Of a stretch of 23,590 nucleotides of DNA, positions 14,318-22,472 are shown piece by piece. The notes beneath the pieces were generated by a model. It was not told the DNA's origin and made no database searches. It was given only the letters and a program-made list of their open reading frames with translations. The stretch is taken from assembly GCA_964631745.1 (NCBI GenBank), contig CAZVWV010000048.1, forward strand, positions 1 to 23,590, written 5' to 3'. Within the stretch, counting starts at the first letter, position 1. Each line of letters opens with the position of its first letter. Source of the DNA: CAZVWV01 sp964631745 (GTDB lineage Bacteria; Bdellovibrionota_C; UBA2361; JBGSMV01). The position numbers were made by a program, and so were the translations under genes.

Positions 14318-15226
14318 TTAACTTGGAAAGATAGAACTAGTCGTCTCAGTACCCAACCAAGATTTGACCCGGGGCTTATTACTCTGAAGTGCATTCAACA
14401 ACCATTCACGCTCCGCGCGCATATTTTGAGCAGCAATTTCTAAGAGCCGCTGTTCCGCTTTGGAGCTTAGCTTCCCAGTAACTTCAGGAGCGTGAGGAAT
14501 GGGATCGCCCTCTAAAATAATCGGGGGCAGCACCCCGTGACAGAGCTCTCTCACAACAAAGAGAGATTTCATAACTGCCTCTCGGTTACTAGCAAATAGC
14601 AACGAAGCATGGCGTTGGACTTGATTGCCGCTTGAGTCTAAGACTTCGCCGCTTAGATGAATGTGTTTAATACCGTGCGCGTTAAAGGCGGCTCTCACAA
14701 AATCCTCAGCCAAGTTTCTGCATTCGCGCGGATTGTCGAGCGCGCACTCATAAGTATGTTGAAGATCAAGAACCAATGGCAGCGCAAAATCGTTACAAAG
14801 TGAGATGACCTCATTTACCGATTTACCGTAAGTCTTGGCGCGATCCATATTCTCGATCGCAATCGGAATCTCCAAATTCTTTAACCAGGCGAGGGCCTCA
14901 GGCGTAACTAGATCGGGATGCACCGAAGCACCGCTCACTTTGTAACGCAGCATGGCATCCAATATAATATTGCTAAAATTTAAGCGCTCACTCGCGGGCC
15001 AAGAATTAAATTCTCTAAAATCTCCTAAATGAAACGATAGATATCTCATGGCGGGCAGAGCAGAGCCCGTTCGCAGCGCCTCGATCCGTTCAGCGCTCAC
15101 GGGCACAAGCTCAGCCGCGTCATCGCCTGCCAGACGAAGCGCCTCTGCTTGCACTGAAATTTGAGGGGAGATCTTTCCCGCAATCCAGCCGGTGCTGTGT
15201 CCGATAGGGGGGATTCGATACTTCAT
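14318..15226 (-). CDS. TIM-barrel sugar isomerase/AP endonuclease 2-like protein
   Basis: From ATG 15226 this is a 302-aa protein of the xylose isomerase-like TIM-barrel (AP endonuclease 2) superfamily. Probable metal ligands lie at strand ends: His66 in LSFHLGDF, His103 in GASVHPDL, Glu125 in IAIENMD, Asp154 and His157 in LVLDLQHTY, His190 in IKHIHLSG and Glu239 in IILEGD. The specific substrate cannot be told. The frame is open 44 codons further upstream, but that extension (MCGGVKLLAF...) runs into the neighbouring promoter and looks non-native. A GGA lies 5 bases before the chosen ATG. The gene is convergent with the phosphatase and divergent from the RmlC-like gene. Confidence 0.8.
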   Translation of the reverse strand: MKYRIPPIGHSTGWIAGKISPQISVQAEALRLAGDDAAELVPVSAERIEALRTGSALPAMRYLSFHLGDFREFNSWPASERLNFSNIILDAMLRYKVSGASVHPDLVTPEALAWLKNLEIPIAIENMDRAKTYGKSVNEVISLCNDFALPLVLDLQHTYECALDNPRECRNLAEDFVRAAFNAHGIKHIHLSGEVLDSSGNQVQRHASLLFASNREAVMKSLFVVRELCHGVLPPIILEGDPIPHAPEVTGKLSSKAEQRLLEIAAQNMRAEREWLLNALQSNKPRVKSWLGTETTSSIFPS

Positions 15227-15341
15227 TTGGTCCAAAGCCAAGTAATTGCTAAACCTATAGCTGTTATGAGGGCGAATCGGGAAGTGGTTACTTACGCCAA
15301 ATCTAACGGGGCGAATGAAAAAAGCGCTAAACGCTAACAGT

Positions 15342-15371
15342 TTGACACCCCCACACACTTCCCCCTAGACT
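15342..15371 (+). promoter_or_regulatory. Promoter of the RmlC-like gene, possibly leaderless
   Basis: A perfect TTGACA (15342-15347) and TAGACT (15366-15371) are separated by 18 bases. The ATG at 15381 is nine bases beyond the -10 box and has no ribosome binding site, so the transcript would start at or within about three bases of the ATG. Confidence 0.55.
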
Positions 15372-15380
15372 CATCTAAAT

Positions 15381-15974
15381 ATGGCACTACCTAACCCAAA
15401 CACCATCCAAGGCGTAGAATTCAAACCGCTTAAGTCGCACGGAGACTCGCGCGGATTCTTTCGCGAAATTATCCGATCAACCGACACGCTCTTCGCAGAG
15501 GGCATCTTTGGCCAGTGGAGTCACAGCAAGATGCAGCAGAACGTAGTAAAAGCCTGGCATTATCATCACGCGCAAACAGATTGGTGGTATGTGCCGATAG
15601 GCCAGATCGAAACCGTGCTTTTTGATAACCGCGAGGAGAGCCCCACTTATAAAACCAAACTCGTAGTAAAGATGGGAGATTCGTCAGAGTTCGGTCCGGA
15701 AACTTACGAAACCTGCGTACGTATCCCGCCCGGCGTGCTGCACGGCTGCAAAGTGCTAAGCCAAGAGGCACATTTATTTTACATCACCAGTATGACTTAC
15801 GATCCCAACGAGGAAGGGCGCTTTAGATTTGACTCAAAAATCGTACCGCATGATTGGGGCAAAGGCGTGATTGTCGCGGAGAATGATATGCGAGATTTTG
15901 TGCCCACTTCGGTGCGGGCAAAATGCAACTGCGCCGGTAGCGCGGGAGTAATAGGGAGCATGAATATTAGGTAG
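15381..15974 (+). CDS. RmlC-like cupin (dTDP-4-dehydrorhamnose 3,5-epimerase related)
   Basis: RmlC-type enzymes epimerise dTDP-4-keto-6-deoxyglucose at C3 and C5 for rhamnose and related surface sugars. The 197-aa protein has the cupin pattern: HGDSRGFFREI (20-30), the catalytic-His region VVKAWHYHHAQTDWW (His60), VPIGQIETVLFD and the second cupin motif RIPPGVLHGCKVL (114-126). KAWHYHH replaces the usual RGLHYQ, so the substrate may differ from true RmlC. No rfb genes are adjacent. The last residues (about 192-197, GSMNIR) and the stop codon lie within the palindromic repeat that begins near 15954, so the native C-terminus may have been replaced. A weak CNC motif precedes this end. Confidence 0.85.
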   Translation: MALPNPNTIQGVEFKPLKSHGDSRGFFREIIRSTDTLFAEGIFGQWSHSKMQQNVVKAWHYHHAQTDWWYVPIGQIETVLFDNREESPTYKTKLVVKMGDSSEFGPETYETCVRIPPGVLHGCKVLSQEAHLFYITSMTYDPNEEGRFRFDSKIVPHDWGKGVIVAENDMRDFVPTSVRAKCNCAGSAGVIGSMNIR

Positions 15975-16139
15975 CGCCGCCGACCCATCGGCCGGCGCCA
16001 CGAGGTGGCACTAGTTCTTAGGCCGATAGGCAGAACCAGGTGCGAGCAGGTGGTGGCTACGCCCTAAAAAACAGTGCCACTATACACACCGGCCGACGAG
16101 TCGTCGGCGCTCCATAATATCTCGTGCTTTACCCGGCCC
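15954..16139 (-). repeat. Composite palindromic repeat element, copy C (inverted)
   Basis: The reverse complement aligns with 72-217. It has a left tail, a left hairpin (GCCGACGA, G, TCGTCGGC at 16092-16108), an extra insert, the conserved core (about 16010-16070), hairpin 1 (GCCAC, 3-base loop, GTGGC at 15997-16009) and a right hairpin (CCGA, 4-base loop, TCGG at 15980-15991) with its tail running to 15954. It fills the whole space between the convergent RmlC-like and KOW-domain genes. Confidence 0.8.
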
Positions 16140-16142
16140 GGT

Positions 16143-17249
16143 TCACACCAACTCCACATTCGCGCGCGGCACCGTTACCACCCGGCCATTTTCCAGCTTG
16201 GCGCGCAGCACTCGCGCGGTGCTGCCGGTTTCAATTCTTTCGGGGGTATGAGGCAGCTCTGTCACTACGGCAGTCAGGCCAAAATACGGAACTCGGATTA
16301 GGCGCACGGTTCTGCCCACTTCCAGTGACGACTCTGCCTGCCTAATAGCCTCGTCACTTTGGGCATGCGACACTATCACCTCCGGCCGCAAGGCCCCTGC
16401 CCTTACCTGAGTGGCGCCGTTTAGTGAGGCTTCTCGGCCTTGCAGTGCGTCCAGCACGGAGAGCACTCTGCCTGAGATTGCTAGCGGCCCGAACCCTTCA
16501 GTTACAATTAGCGACATGGAGATGTCTTCATCCCCGGTCATGGCTATGCCGATATCGAAACCTAAATAACCCGATAGAGCTTTATCATCAATCGAACCGG
16601 TTACAAATCCTTTAGCTCCGCGTTGAGCGGCGATCTTTAACGCCTCGCTGTCCGGTGACATCCCCCCAAATAGTATCTGGCCGGAACAATCTGTGGGAAT
16701 ATCAGTGACGCGTACGGCCTGCCCCGGGTCAACTGCTAATTTCGTGAGTTTGCCGTGACGCTCTCCTCCCACACCAAAAATGCCTTGCACAAAGGCTGCC
16801 TTGGTCTCAATAGTTACAGAGCTCCCCTCAACTAGGTCGACTACCTTACCCCCCACATACGCATCCAGCGCTAAGGTTTCAGGTTTCAAGCGCACTCCCA
16901 CATGCCCAGTGCTTGAGATAAGCTCTACCGATCCGCTACAGGGAGACTCGTACCGCGAAACAAACAAACCAAAGAAAGCGCGCCGTTCAAATAGAAGATC
17001 ACCTTCCTTAACTAAATCCCCTTCTTTAACCTTCAGATCTTCAATAACTTCACTGGGGTGTAGTCCCAGTTTTTCCGGAATTCTTAGAATTTGAATCTCG
17101 CCCTGCATCTCAGCTTGAGCGACAATATCCGATGCCTTCACAACTTCCCCGAGTTGCTTCAAGATCCTCCCTTTAATGGGCAGCTCGCGCACTTTTCTCA
17201 AAGTGGCACGAGCTTCTACTCTTAGGCCCGGAGTTAATACCCTGCTCAT
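16143..17249 (-). CDS. Barrel-sandwich/KOW-like protein, last gene of the GlmL operon
   Basis: This 368-aa protein has no recognised name. Residues about 35-110 look like a lipoyl/biotinyl-type barrel-sandwich fold (EVVKASDIVAQAE, then DLKVKEGDLVKEGDLLFE). A second similar block follows (about 115-180). The middle (about 190-270) has alternating strands and helices (GQILFGGMSPDSEALKIAAQRG). The C-terminus (about 310-368) closely resembles a KOW/NusG-like strand pair: RVPYFGLTAVVTELP, IETGSTARVLRAKLENG, VPRANVELV. No membrane helix or signal peptide is seen. Its ATG overlaps the GlmL stop (ATGA, 17246-17249), so it should be translated together with GlmL and probably binds it or the complex. 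The function is unknown. Confidence 0.7.
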   Translation of the reverse strand: MSRVLTPGLRVEARATLRKVRELPIKGRILKQLGEVVKASDIVAQAEMQGEIQILRIPEKLGLHPSEVIEDLKVKEGDLVKEGDLLFERRAFFGLFVSRYESPCSGSVELISSTGHVGVRLKPETLALDAYVGGKVVDLVEGSSVTIETKAAFVQGIFGVGGERHGKLTKLAVDPGQAVRVTDIPTDCSGQILFGGMSPDSEALKIAAQRGAKGFVTGSIDDKALSGYLGFDIGIAMTGDEDISMSLIVTEGFGPLAISGRVLSVLDALQGREASLNGATQVRAGALRPEVIVSHAQSDEAIRQAESSLEVGRTVRLIRVPYFGLTAVVTELPHTPERIETGSTARVLRAKLENGRVVTVPRANVELV

Positions 17250-19066
17250 GATATTCCTAAGTTCAGCATGACTTTCGCTTGTCCTACTACTCTCGCTTTA
17301 GACTCCAACGGAAGCTGAACCGGACGATTCCTGCCATCCAGTATGATTCCGCACTCTCCAAGCCAGACTTTCTTTTCACAGATCTGGCCCGGGCCCGCAC
17401 CAACATCCACGCCAGTGGCATGCGGTACGACCTTTACAAGTGCCGCTCTAGGCGAGCCGGTATCAATCTTGGATACCTCTCCAGCTCTTACGACCCCTAG
17501 CTCCTCTCCGTCCACGCTAATTTTTGCCAACTCGCCGGAGACTCCTTTCCCGTAGACCGGCACTACCGAGACCCCGAGTTTAATCAAACAGTCGTGTAAA
17601 AAGATCTCCTGCGCCGCCTTAGGATGCACAGAAGCCAGCACTCCAAGATGCGGCATCATGAATATCGAATCCACGGCGAGCTCGGTTATTCCCTCGAGTC
17701 CAAAACCATCGATCATCATCAAGGCCGCTTGCATTCTATTGGGAGCGTGACTTAGTACTCCGCCTGAGCCGATTACTAGATCTAATTTCTTCAGATCCAC
17801 TAGCTCGTAGCGGCTCTCTGTTTGTGCGAATATATCAGCGATACCGCGTTGCTTCTGCGCGCCGGAAAGCCCAAGGGCGAGCGAGCGATGGTGCTTTAGG
17901 GAAAGTCTTAAGGCTTCGCGGCAAACAGCTTGCTCTAACCAGAGATCTTCCTTAGTTTGCGGGATCGATGTGGGACGAATCATCTTGTTTCTCAAGCGAT
18001 CGCGAAGTTCAGATGCGGGCAACTCGTAGCATAGCCAACGGGCGATGTTGGCTGCTCCAGCTTCCACTAACACATTTGCCACAGAGTAGCTCATGCCAAG
18101 GTTTGCGCTGACGGTGCGGTTAAATACTTGCAGCCCTTCTCTGTTTGGGAAAACGGAGAAAACATCTGTGGTTGCGCCGCCTATATCGGCACATAAGACG
18201 CTAATATTGGCCGCCTTGGCGTGCGATAGTACGATATCACCGACCGCCGCGGGAGTCGGCATGACCGGCACGGGGGTCCACTTTAAAAGTTTCGAGTAGC
18301 CCGGCGAATGGCTCATGACATGCGTTAAAAAGAATTCATGGATGGCTTCGCGTGCCGGAACTAAATTTTCGCTGCCTAAATCGGGGCGCACATTTTCAAC
18401 TACGGATACTTGCGCCACGCGCTCCAAAACTTTTGAGACTTCCTCAGCAGACTCTACGTTACCTGCATATATCACGGGGAGCTTAAGGGTATCGCCAAAA
18501 CGCGGCCTGGGGTTGGCAGCTAGTAAGATCTCTGCCATTTCAACCACGTGAGTCTTTGAGCCGGCATTGACTCCACCCGTCAGCAAGACGATATCGGGCT
18601 TTACGTGCCGAATGCGTTCGATCTTCTCATGCTCTTCGCGACCATCATCGTAAGAGATCGCATCCATCACGATGGCACCGGCGCCCAAGGCAGCACGCTC
18701 AGCTGATTCGGTGGAGATTTTCTGAGCGATTCCCATTACTAGCATCTGCAATCCACCACCGGCGGAACTGGTGGAGAGATACAGATCGATGCCGCCTTTT
18801 TCGGAGAGGGCAAGAAAGGGGTTCTCACCCTCGTGCGATCTCTCGTCCAAAATCATTCGACCACTAAGTTCTTGCACCTCTGAGAAAGCGTTGATCGCTC
18901 CAACGGTTACGTCTGCCACGGGATCCTCGACTGTGGTGGGCGATTCACCACGGAAGGTTTGGCGCCAGCCGTCTTTGGTCTTCTCAAAGAGCAGCGCTTT
19001 GGTAGTGGTTGAACCGCAGTCCGTAACCAACACCACTTTCAATTTGTCTAAATCAATAGCGTTCAT
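17246..19066 (-). CDS. GlmL/MutL-family ASKHA ATPase-like protein
   Basis: The 606-aa protein has the actin/Hsp70/hexokinase nucleotide site: phosphate-1 VTDCGSTTTKALLF (14-27), phosphate-2 LCADIGGATTDVFS (291-304) and the adenosine loop VIGSGGVLSHAP (431-442). This is the family annotated 'glutamate mutase L', whose first members lie beside cobalamin-dependent glutamate mutase and are thought to act as reactivating chaperones. Those are about 460 aa; this one has roughly 120-150 extra C-terminal residues rich in beta strands. No mutase genes are in the window. It starts with an ATGA overlap on the preceding membrane protein gene, and the next gene starts the same way at its stop. It is probably the cytoplasmic motor or regulator of a membrane assembly. 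Confidence 0.85.
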   Translation of the reverse strand: MNAIDLDKLKVVLVTDCGSTTTKALLFEKTKDGWRQTFRGESPTTVEDPVADVTVGAINAFSEVQELSGRMILDERSHEGENPFLALSEKGGIDLYLSTSSAGGGLQMLVMGIAQKISTESAERAALGAGAIVMDAISYDDGREEHEKIERIRHVKPDIVLLTGGVNAGSKTHVVEMAEILLAANPRPRFGDTLKLPVIYAGNVESAEEVSKVLERVAQVSVVENVRPDLGSENLVPAREAIHEFFLTHVMSHSPGYSKLLKWTPVPVMPTPAAVGDIVLSHAKAANISVLCADIGGATTDVFSVFPNREGLQVFNRTVSANLGMSYSVANVLVEAGAANIARWLCYELPASELRDRLRNKMIRPTSIPQTKEDLWLEQAVCREALRLSLKHHRSLALGLSGAQKQRGIADIFAQTESRYELVDLKKLDLVIGSGGVLSHAPNRMQAALMMIDGFGLEGITELAVDSIFMMPHLGVLASVHPKAAQEIFLHDCLIKLGVSVVPVYGKGVSGELAKISVDGEELGVVRAGEVSKIDTGSPRAALVKVVPHATGVDVGAGPGQICEKKVWLGECGIILDGRNRPVQLPLESKARVVGQAKVMLNLGIS

Positions 19067-19767
19067 ACGATTGAGATTAGAGCTTTATACCAGTCGTCTA
19101 TTAGAAATTGTAGGCGCTCCACCAAGAGCGCCATGCGTGCCATGACGGTTGAGCCGAAAAAGGCGCCAAACGAGATCATCATAAGCCAGCGGCCGCTGCG
19201 CGAAAGTGTCTTAGCAACTTTCCCCTCTGACTTAAAGGAAAAGAAGAAATAGTACATGACTGAAATTAAGGTGCCCACAAAAACGATATTACTAAAACTT
19301 TGAAGCCACATAATCTTTGAATCCGAAAGAACCACAAGCGGCTTAAATGTTCCAAACAGCTGCGGCATCATCTCGCTAAAAAACCCCTTAAAAGCGATGC
19401 CGCCACTCATTCCTAGCGAAAATCCGATCACGAGTTTTGCCAGCCAGGAGTGACGCTTTGAATAGATTGTGTAGTAGAGCAATCCAAAACACATCGGCAG
19501 AATGTAAAGCAGGAGCCAGTAGTTGTATTCCTTAGAGGTAGTGCCATCCGGAAAGCGCACGATATCTAATCCCAAGAGTGGCACTAAGATCTTCGGCCAA
19601 AGAAAATTCTTGATCGATATTACAAGACCTAAGCCCGTAGCGATGCCGATGAAGAGATGCTCAAAGAATCTATAAAATGCATTCTCTTTAACTAGAAAAC
19701 TAAAGATGGCCAGGGTAGCGATTCCGCCTGCCAAAGTAGTTGCCAATATCCAGGATTGATAACTCAC
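19063..19767 (-). CDS. Polytopic membrane protein, GlmL operon
   Basis: This 234-aa protein is not recognised. It has about six hydrophobic segments (roughly 6-25, 36-56, 84-103, 110-130, 158-175 and 190-212), a basic loop KSEGKVAKTLSRSGR near 182 and a short loop RFPDGTTSKEYN near 71-82. The start is GTG at 19765-19767, four bases after the preceding stop. Its own stop overlaps the GlmL start (ATGA, 19063-19066). Tight coupling to GlmL suggests that it is a membrane partner. Confidence 0.75.
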   Translation of the reverse strand: MSYQSWILATTLAGGIATLAIFSFLVKENAFYRFFEHLFIGIATGLGLVISIKNFLWPKILVPLLGLDIVRFPDGTTSKEYNYWLLLYILPMCFGLLYYTIYSKRHSWLAKLVIGFSLGMSGGIAFKGFFSEMMPQLFGTFKPLVVLSDSKIMWLQSFSNIVFVGTLISVMYYFFFSFKSEGKVAKTLSRSGRWLMMISFGAFFGSTVMARMALLVERLQFLIDDWYKALISIV

Positions 19768-19771
19768 GCTC

Positions 19772-20629
19772 TTACACCCTAAAGAATTTTAGAAATATAC
19801 CGGAGAGATTTCCCAGCAGGACAAGTGCGATAATTACAAGATGGGCTACGCCCAGGCCGGTGTTGATTAAGGCCGAGGTGTCGATCTTTCTGTTGGGGAA
19901 CTCCTGCTTCAGGCGGTCTGAATACCAGGCTGCGCCAGCGATCCCCTCAAAGAGCCCATCTAGCTGGCCGGAATCCATATATATATAAGCTTCAGGGATG
20001 GTAATGGATGTGCAACCATGCACAAAGAGTGGTCGATAGCCGCCACTTTGAAAAAATTGTACGTAATTATCAAACATCCCCATCAACCCGGTTACCTCTC
20101 CTAAAAACTTTATATCTTTAAGAGTGCGCACCTTTTGGAAGGCCGGAAGGTCGGCGAGATTATTACCGCGAGCATCGCGTTTAAAGAGCTCTATTAAGTT
20201 TTCGGATTTGGGAATAGCTTGCACAATTAAAAATCCGCCGGGGTTATAGCCCAGGTTCACCCAATCTTTACCGTATTCCCACTTCTGGCCTGGGTTTTCT
20301 TGCATTAAGCGGTTGGCGACGCCCTCGGGGATCGATACCAAAAACGGCTCAGCTAAAACATACAGGGAAAAGAAGGCGATCGGAATGCGGCGGCGCATCA
20401 AGTGCTCGACCATCACTTCCGCTTGAGGGAAGTTCTCCGCTTTGGTGTTGGCACCAAAATCGAGAGCCACGAAAGCTATTTGGCCCTCTTCAACCTTAAG
20501 TGAATCGATTAAGGAGAAAGCCTTATCAGCTGCCTGCATGCGAGCCGGTCTGAGGGTGTAGCCATATATTAGAGGCAATGATAATGAAAGAATCACAAGT
20601 AGGTAGATAACGCGTCGATCGATTCGCAC
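19772..20629 (-). CDS. Bitopic membrane protein with a large external domain, GlmL operon
   Basis: The 285-aa protein has an N-terminal helix (about 7-24) and a C-terminal helix (about 258-282) with about 230 residues between, probably in the periplasm. The domain opens QIAFVALDFGANTK and has alternating strands and helices (IPIAFFSLYVLAEP, GGFLIVQAIPKS, RPLFVHGCTSITIPEAY), which suggests a Rossmann-like alpha/beta fold; that is an inference from pattern alone. Its start is GTG (20627-20629), sharing one base with the preceding TAG stop (TAGTG). No family is recognised. Confidence 0.72.
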   Translation of the reverse strand: MRIDRRVIYLLVILSLSLPLIYGYTLRPARMQAADKAFSLIDSLKVEEGQIAFVALDFGANTKAENFPQAEVMVEHLMRRRIPIAFFSLYVLAEPFLVSIPEGVANRLMQENPGQKWEYGKDWVNLGYNPGGFLIVQAIPKSENLIELFKRDARGNNLADLPAFQKVRTLKDIKFLGEVTGLMGMFDNYVQFFQSGGYRPLFVHGCTSITIPEAYIYMDSGQLDGLFEGIAGAAWYSDRLKQEFPNRKIDTSALINTGLGVAHLVIIALVLLGNLSGIFLKFFRV

Positions 20630-21672
20630 TACTCAACACCTCCGCGTTTAGAAAACGACTCAGATTCAATCGAGAGCCACATCCTAAAGGCCATCACCAG
20701 GCCTGCCACGGCGGCGCCAAACTTAACCGCGCGAAAGGCTGCGGCGTTTGGAACCTGAAGCACCCATAGTCGAATTTCCGGGAGGCTTTCCGAGATCCAG
20801 AGTCCAAAGGGGATCTGTCCTAACATAACTATTAGGGCCGCGCCTAACATTAGCGCCGACTCTGTAGATTTTATGCGAAAGGCTCTGTAGGCGGCTGAGG
20901 CGATGTAGAATCCGAGCAGGGCAAACATGGCGGAGCCAAGCGAGATAAATATGCCATCGTAAAGGAAAGTATAGAGGAGTTTTGTTTGAGTAAAGTTGTA
21001 GTACTGGCTAAGAATTTCACGCAAGCTAACCCCGCAAGCGCCAAACTTTTGGGCGATGGTTTGTAATTGACTAGGAAGCACGCTTGGCGCGTCTAAGCGT
21101 TGCAGCAACGCACCTATCTCCGAGGCACAACCTACATAATCCGCCTTGGCGTGGGAGATAAGAGAGAATGCGGGAGCCTGCGTCGGTACGATTGTTAGAT
21201 CCAGAGCCGTTATCTGCGGCGACCAAGTATGAATCAGGTTTGCGCCTTGTTGTTGCAACATCTTTATGCTTTCGTGAAAAGCTGGAGCAAGAGGGTTGCT
21301 GGTGGCGCGCTCTGAGAGCACCTTAGAAAAATCCCGCAGCTTAAAAAACTCTTCGCTACGTGAAGCGTTCAAGGAAGATGCGCGCCAATCGAGCGCGCAG
21401 GCCGTGGCCATTAAGAAAAGACCGGTTAGTAGCGCCAAGCTGTTGCTCCACCCCTTGCGTACAAAAACGAGGGTACTGCCGTGTAGCATCAAGATGTTGA
21501 CTATTCCGAGTCCGATCGCCAGAGCGCCGATGGCCACAAAGCCATCAGAGATGGCGTCATGATAAGTATCCACCTTGAATCCGAAAACGGTGTCGGGCAG
21601 AACAAATTCCAGAAAAAAATAGATTCCGCCAAGGAAGGTGAATAACTTTATCCATGCAGCTCGGGAGTTCAT
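20629..21672 (-). CDS. Membrane protein with a large loop, GlmL operon
   Basis: From ATG 21672 this is a 347-aa protein with about six membrane helices (9-27, 44-64, 79-95, 239-262, 273-294, 312-330). A soluble loop of about 140 residues (96-238) follows the third helix and carries two Cys (182, 213). The open frame begins 5 codons earlier. ATG 21672 is preferred because a strong GGGGGGAG precedes it and the upstream stop overlaps it (ATGA, 21669-21672). The C-terminal part (LPEIRLWVLQVPNAAAFRAV) is the most conserved-looking piece. No function is recognised. Confidence 0.75.
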   Translation of the reverse strand: MNSRAAWIKLFTFLGGIYFFLEFVLPDTVFGFKVDTYHDAISDGFVAIGALAIGLGIVNILMLHGSTLVFVRKGWSNSLALLTGLFLMATACALDWRASSLNASRSEEFFKLRDFSKVLSERATSNPLAPAFHESIKMLQQQGANLIHTWSPQITALDLTIVPTQAPAFSLISHAKADYVGCASEIGALLQRLDAPSVLPSQLQTIAQKFGACGVSLREILSQYYNFTQTKLLYTFLYDGIFISLGSAMFALLGFYIASAAYRAFRIKSTESALMLGAALIVMLGQIPFGLWISESLPEIRLWVLQVPNAAAFRAVKFGAAVAGLVMAFRMWLSIESESFSKRGGVE

Positions 21673-22472
21673 AAATACTCCCCCCAACCTTTCAAGATAT
21701 AGGTGTCAATGTTGCTAATATTCCATTCAAATACGGAATTTAGAGTTGCGATAATCACACCACACACAATCATGAGGACGAATAATAATTTGGCCCGATC
21801 CTGCGCAATTAAGCTTCCAAGTTGCACGGGTTCATGCGTGAGATATGCAGAGGCGGCGAAAAGCTCCTCCCCGATCAGGGTGTAATCGCAGGTGCAGATG
21901 AAAAATGCTACCTGCTCGGGACTTACTGTAGCGGAGACCTGCATGGCGCCAATCTGTTGTCCCGCCTCTGCCAAAATTAAGGACTCTGCCGCAAAGCTTC
22001 CGAATAAAAATGCGCTCGCCACCTTTTCGCGCTGCACCATGCCCACATATCCGGCTGCGTAGGCGAACTGTTCGTCCGATAAATACATGACCGATGATGG
22101 GTCGAACTGGCCGAGCTTTCCAGCATCCCTGTAAGCGTCATGCACGGTATCTTCGGCGATCGCCATCACCTCAGGCGCAGATTGTGGTACTAAGAGTTTG
22201 CTCTTAAAGACCGAGGCCTTTTTAGCGACGTAGTACAAAACCCCCAAACATGCATACAGCACCGGACCAATTCCAGAGAGCCCCAAAGAGAATGCCACTG
22301 GGCGCCCGACTTCGGCCGCACGCGCCGTGGCTTCGTCGATAGCGTCTATTCCGGGGATGCGCCGCACGTATAAGTTAGCTCCGTCCCGCGCAACCTTAAT
22401 GTAGTAAAGGACCGGGCCGACTAAGGCGACCATCAAGAGTAAAATGACCGGCGTAGCGTGCTCAATGCCCAT
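21669..22472 (-). CDS. DUF6754-type membrane protein, GlmL operon
   Basis: This 267-aa protein matches what I recall as the DUF6754 family. After an N-terminal helix (about 8-25) comes YVRRIPGIDAIDEATARAAE and GRPVAFSLG (35-64), the segment I associate with the family. A second helix (about 65-82), a hydrophobic hairpin (152-170 and 187-205) and a C-terminal helix (228-246) follow. The bulk between 90 and 150 is probably soluble. It overlaps the 79-aa gene by 11 bases and the next gene by 4. The biochemical role of the family is not known to me. Confidence 0.78.
   Translation of the reverse strand: MGIEHATPVILLLMVALVGPVLYYIKVARDGANLYVRRIPGIDAIDEATARAAEVGRPVAFSLGLSGIGPVLYACLGVLYYVAKKASVFKSKLLVPQSAPEVMAIAEDTVHDAYRDAGKLGQFDPSSVMYLSDEQFAYAAGYVGMVQREKVASAFLFGSFAAESLILAEAGQQIGAMQVSATVSPEQVAFFICTCDYTLIGEELFAASAYLTHEPVQLGSLIAQDRAKLLFVLMIVCGVIIATLNSVFEWNISNIDTYILKGWGEYL

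Noticed and set aside
15227..15358. 44-residue N-terminal extension of the TIM-barrel protein
   Set aside because: The extension runs into the promoter of the divergent RmlC-like gene and is not like the fold. ATG 15226 has a ribosome site and a natural first strand.
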